In this document: positions 7,485 through 8,918 of the stretch, piece after piece | How positions within the stretch are numbered: the first letter of the stretch is position 1 | Layout of the letters: the number at the start of each line of letters is the position of its first letter | From: an uncultured Collinsella sp. | GTDB lineage: Bacteria > Actinomycetota > Coriobacteriia > Coriobacteriales > Coriobacteriaceae | Reading direction: 5' to 3' | Length of the DNA: 8,918 bases | Assembly: GCA_902470895.1 (NCBI GenBank) | Contig: CABRID010000081.1 | Span: forward strand, 1-8,918 | Made by a program: the position numbers and the translations under genes | Notes under the pieces: generated by a model | Databases searched by the model: none | What the model was told of the DNA's origin: nothing | What the model saw: the letters and a program-made list of their open reading frames with translations, nothing else

Positions 7485-7629
7485 GGCAATGGTTTTTAGG
7501 AAGTCCTTAACTTTCTTTCGCTATGAGCTTGGAAGAAAGCAACGTTGGACTACTAGCTAAGACAAATTACGAAAGCTCGATACTTTCGCGATAAGTTTAT
7601 ACAAGCTTATACAGCTCGATATTATTCGA
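7485..7629. repeat. Low-GC scar with inverted and tandem short repeats
   Basis: This stretch is AT-rich (about 38% GC over 7501-7620 by count), unlike the operon. It contains an imperfect inverted repeat: AGTCC (7502-7506) pairs with GGACT (7547-7551) and CTTTCTT (7511-7517) with AAGAAAG (7533-7539), around a 15-nt loop. It also has a small hairpin, CGAAAG (7570-7575) with CTTTCG (7583-7588), and a tandem 10-mer AAGTTTATAC/AAGCTTATAC (7593-7612). AGCTCGATA occurs at 7574 and 7613. Neither hairpin has a following T-run, so I do not call a terminator. A 23-codon basic open frame (7489-7560) lies here; its start has no properly spaced ribosome site. Confidence 0.5.
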
Positions 7630-8046
7630 TATAGTCTGCGATATAAGGGCTATGCCTATCTGGTGCAACTGGTCGGTTACTCCATTTGGCAGCGCGCCAA
7701 CTTGCATCGTGCCAAAAGTGCCATTGTGAGCGAGCGCGACGTCACCGAAGGCATTGCGCTGGCAGAGGCTCGTTTTCACGATGTTGTTCACGAGCCCGCG
7801 ATTTCTGGACTGGGACTTAACGATATCAAATACCTTTTGGCGATGTGCGAGGACAAACAACAGTCCAAAACATCCGAGATTGCTAGGCGCATGGGTAAAA
7901 AGACCAATGAGATCAGCTCTATTAGGGCCAAATTGCTACAAAGAGAGGTTTTTCAGGCACCACAGAGGGGTTACGTACAGTTTGCCGTTCCGGACCTAGA
8001 TATCTATCTGCGAGAGAATGCCGAGGAGATTCTCGAACGGTTCTAG
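7561..8046 (+). pseudogene. C-terminal remnant of an AAA-type ATPase with winged-helix tail
   Basis: The open frame gives up to 161 residues, of which the gene-like part begins near 7630 (RYKGYAYLVQLVGYSIW). That block resembles the lid region of Orc1/Cdc6-like or STAND-type bacterial ATPases, where a GYPYLVQLIG-like stretch follows the nucleotide-binding core. The next part looks like a winged helix: a helix, then EIARRMGKKTNEISSIRAKL (a helix-turn-helix), then a basic wing ending in a YVQFAVPDLDIYL strand. Walker A and Walker B motifs, normally about 200 residues upstream, are absent. The nearest possible start, GTG 7663, has no ribosome site at a normal distance. A TAA at 7558-7560 closes the frame upstream. 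I read this as a truncated gene left by recombination. A short expressed DNA-binding protein is possible but less likely. Confidence 0.7.
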
Positions 8047-8106
8047 GTCGAGTGAGGGCGACGTCATATTCTTTAAGACTGCTATCAGCGTCGATTGCCA
8101 TATCGG

Positions 8107-8321
8107 GGGAGGCGGGCTATCGAACCATCTTTACACCCTATGCCGAGCTGTATCACTACGAGTTCACCTCGCGCGGTAGGGAAGAGGTCAACGAGGAAAA
8201 GCTGCGCCGCTGGAAGCGCGAGCAAGCGCTGTTCATGCAGCGCTTGCCGGAGTTTTTCCTCGATGGCGATCCCTGGCCCGGACCAAACCTATCTACCGAG
8301 AGCGAGTATTTCTCGCTCTAG
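8107..8321 (+). pseudogene. 3' fragment of a second copy of the large two-domain glycosyltransferase
   Basis: The frame encodes the last ~70 residues of a protein matching residues 759-828 of the intact gene, from EAGYRTIFTPYAELYHYEF to ESEYFSL. All catalytic motifs of both GT-A domains lie upstream and are missing. The frame extends upstream to about 8052, but those residues do not match any glycosyltransferase and no ribosome site is seen, so this is not a plausible gene. Most differences from the intact copy are at third positions, which indicates that the parent gene diverged while still functional and was truncated later. Its TAG stop (8319-8321) overlaps the TAG stop of a minus-strand frame (8318-8320). 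Bases 8047-8106, between the ATPase remnant and this fragment, show nothing recognisable. Confidence 0.88.
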
Positions 8322-8440
8322 CGCGAAGTGATGCCAAGATCCGGCAAAGTATCCTCAAGAGCCGCAAGGGCGGTGGTGTTTAGATACTCCTCGTCCAAGT
8401 GGCTCTTGCCATAGCGAAAAGGTACGTCAGGAGTTTTCCC
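8318..8440 (-). pseudogene. Coding-like tail, probably the frameshifted C-terminus of the DUF4869-like gene
   Basis: On the minus strand this frame reads about 41 codons, with FRYGKSHLDEEYLNTT in the middle and a final DTLPDLGITSR, ending in TAG. It has no ATG, GTG or ribosome-site-supported start, and a TAA closes it upstream at 8441-8443. It lies in the frame one base away from the DUF4869-like frame, overlapping the last codons of that frame. Removing one A from the run AAAA (minus strand, around 8434-8437) would join the two into a single longer protein. The composition looks protein-coding, but I recognise no family. It could equally be the end of an unrelated deleted gene. Confidence 0.4.
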
Positions 8441-8872
8441 TTAGGCATTTTGCGGCTATAGGGACAAGGTCGAACATCGTGTGAACGACATCGCCCGTGT
8501 TTGCAACGGTAGCCGTGAACTTGCCGTTTCCAAAATCCATCAGATGGTAGAGGTTGATTGTCAGATCTTGCTGTGCAGCGATTCTCAGAATCCAGTAAGC
8601 ACAATTGTCGCCGCAGGTTGTGGCGTTGTATACGTTCTGAGGCATGAAGTGCATGAGTAGCAGCGTCTTGGTGCCGCCCGATAGCCTTTCGGGAGGGATG
8701 ATGCCTAGAATCTTGGTGTCTATTGCGCAGGGTCCAACGACACTGCCTTTATCGATTGATTTAATAATCCTTTGAGCAAAGGCGTCTTGAAACCACTGGG
8801 GTGAATAGACGTTATCGAAGTAAACCGAAGTATTGTAGATAACGTTTGGCTCTGTTAGACCAAGATTGACAT
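8427..8872 (-). pseudogene. DUF4869-like protein gene, reading frame apparently broken
   Basis: The minus-strand frame from about 8885 to the TGA at 8427 encodes a protein resembling the uncharacterised DUF4869 family (about 150 residues, common in Firmicutes). Recognisable blocks are VIYNTSVYFDNVYSPQW, the invariant-looking IIPPERLSGGTKTLLLM, TCGDNCAYWILRIA, and LTINLYHLMDFGNGKF. The function of the family is unknown to me. The expected start is missing: this frame has no ATG, GTG or TTG before the internal Met at 8654. An ATG at 8872, 13 nt after the preceding gene's stop, is in the neighbouring frame and reaches a stop after five codons. One extra base in the GG near 8859-8860 would restore a start-to-domain frame. 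The 3' end may be shifted as well. It could be a true pseudogene, or sequencing error near a contig end. Confidence 0.55.
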
Positions 8873-8885
8873 GCCGACCTGCCGG

Positions 8886-8918
8886 CTAACTCGCCGTCTC
8901 CCCATCGGGCGCCGGCGT
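8886..8918 (-). CDS. Possible last codons of a gene running in from beyond the window
   Basis: On the minus strand, the window edge opens into a frame of ten codons (TPAPDGETAS) that ends at TAG 8886-8888. It sits 13 nt before the ATG at 8872, which is typical operon spacing, so it may be the tail of a gene co-transcribed with the DUF4869-like gene. Ten codons are too few to identify a protein or to prove coding. Confidence 0.25.
   Translation of the reverse strand, partial: TPAPDGETAS

Noticed and set aside
7502..7588. Rho-independent terminator for the operon
   Set aside because: Stems are present but none is GC-rich with a following T-run, so I list them only as repeats.
7485..8106. Insertion sequence or transposon between the two glycosyltransferase tails
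   Set aside because: No transposase frame, terminal inverted repeats or target-site duplication could be found. The content is an ATPase remnant.
8052..8106. N-terminal extension of the glycosyltransferase tail as a small real protein
   Set aside because: It has no ribosome site, no similarity to the parent protein upstream of the breakpoint, and no catalytic motifs.
1..8918. CRISPR arrays, tRNA or rRNA genes, riboswitches
   Set aside because: I saw no regularly spaced repeats, cloverleaf-like sequences, rRNA motifs or riboswitch cores on either strand.

Overview
The window reads as one end of a draft-assembly contig from a high-GC Gram-positive bacterium. Codon use (strong G/C third positions), TTG starts preceded by AAGGAG/AGGAGG, and the style of the glycosyltransferases suggest a Coriobacteriia gut bacterium, possibly Collinsella. 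That placement is inference, because no rRNA or marker gene is present. The first 54 bases are not genomic. They are an Illumina Nextera i7 adapter (P7 tail, 8-base index, transposase mosaic end) left on the contig end.

Layout. (1) 55-461, minus strand: N-terminal part of a membrane acyltransferase of the acyltransferase-3 (OafA-like) family, cut off by the adapter. (2) 462-573: divergent intergenic region with an AT-rich island offering -10 boxes both ways. (3) 574-7484, plus strand: a compact run of five family-2 glycosyltransferase (GT2) genes. The first four form a tandemly repeated two-gene module, A1-B1-A2-B2. The A proteins are close paralogues of each other and the B proteins are more distant paralogues of each other. 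The fifth gene is an 828-residue protein with an N-terminal accessory region and two GT-A domains. Spacings are 0-12 nt except for a 74-nt gap before A2, which holds a possible internal promoter. (4) 7485-8321: a low-GC scar zone with repeats, the C-terminal part of an AAA-type ATPase without its nucleotide-binding half, and a 215-bp fragment of the 3' end of a second copy of the large glycosyltransferase. (5) 8318-8918, minus strand: a DUF4869-like gene whose reading frame looks broken at both ends, preceded by the last codons of another gene.

Together the intact genes look like part of a cell-surface polysaccharide locus (capsule, exopolysaccharide or wall glycopolymer). GT2 enzymes on the cytoplasmic face would build a repeat unit and the divergent acyltransferase would decorate it. 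No sugar-nucleotide synthesis gene, flippase, polymerase or priming transferase lies in the window, so the polymer cannot be named. The most unusual points are the A-B-A-B architecture, the decayed end of the operon with its glycosyltransferase tail, and the adapter contamination, which creates a false protein C-terminus.
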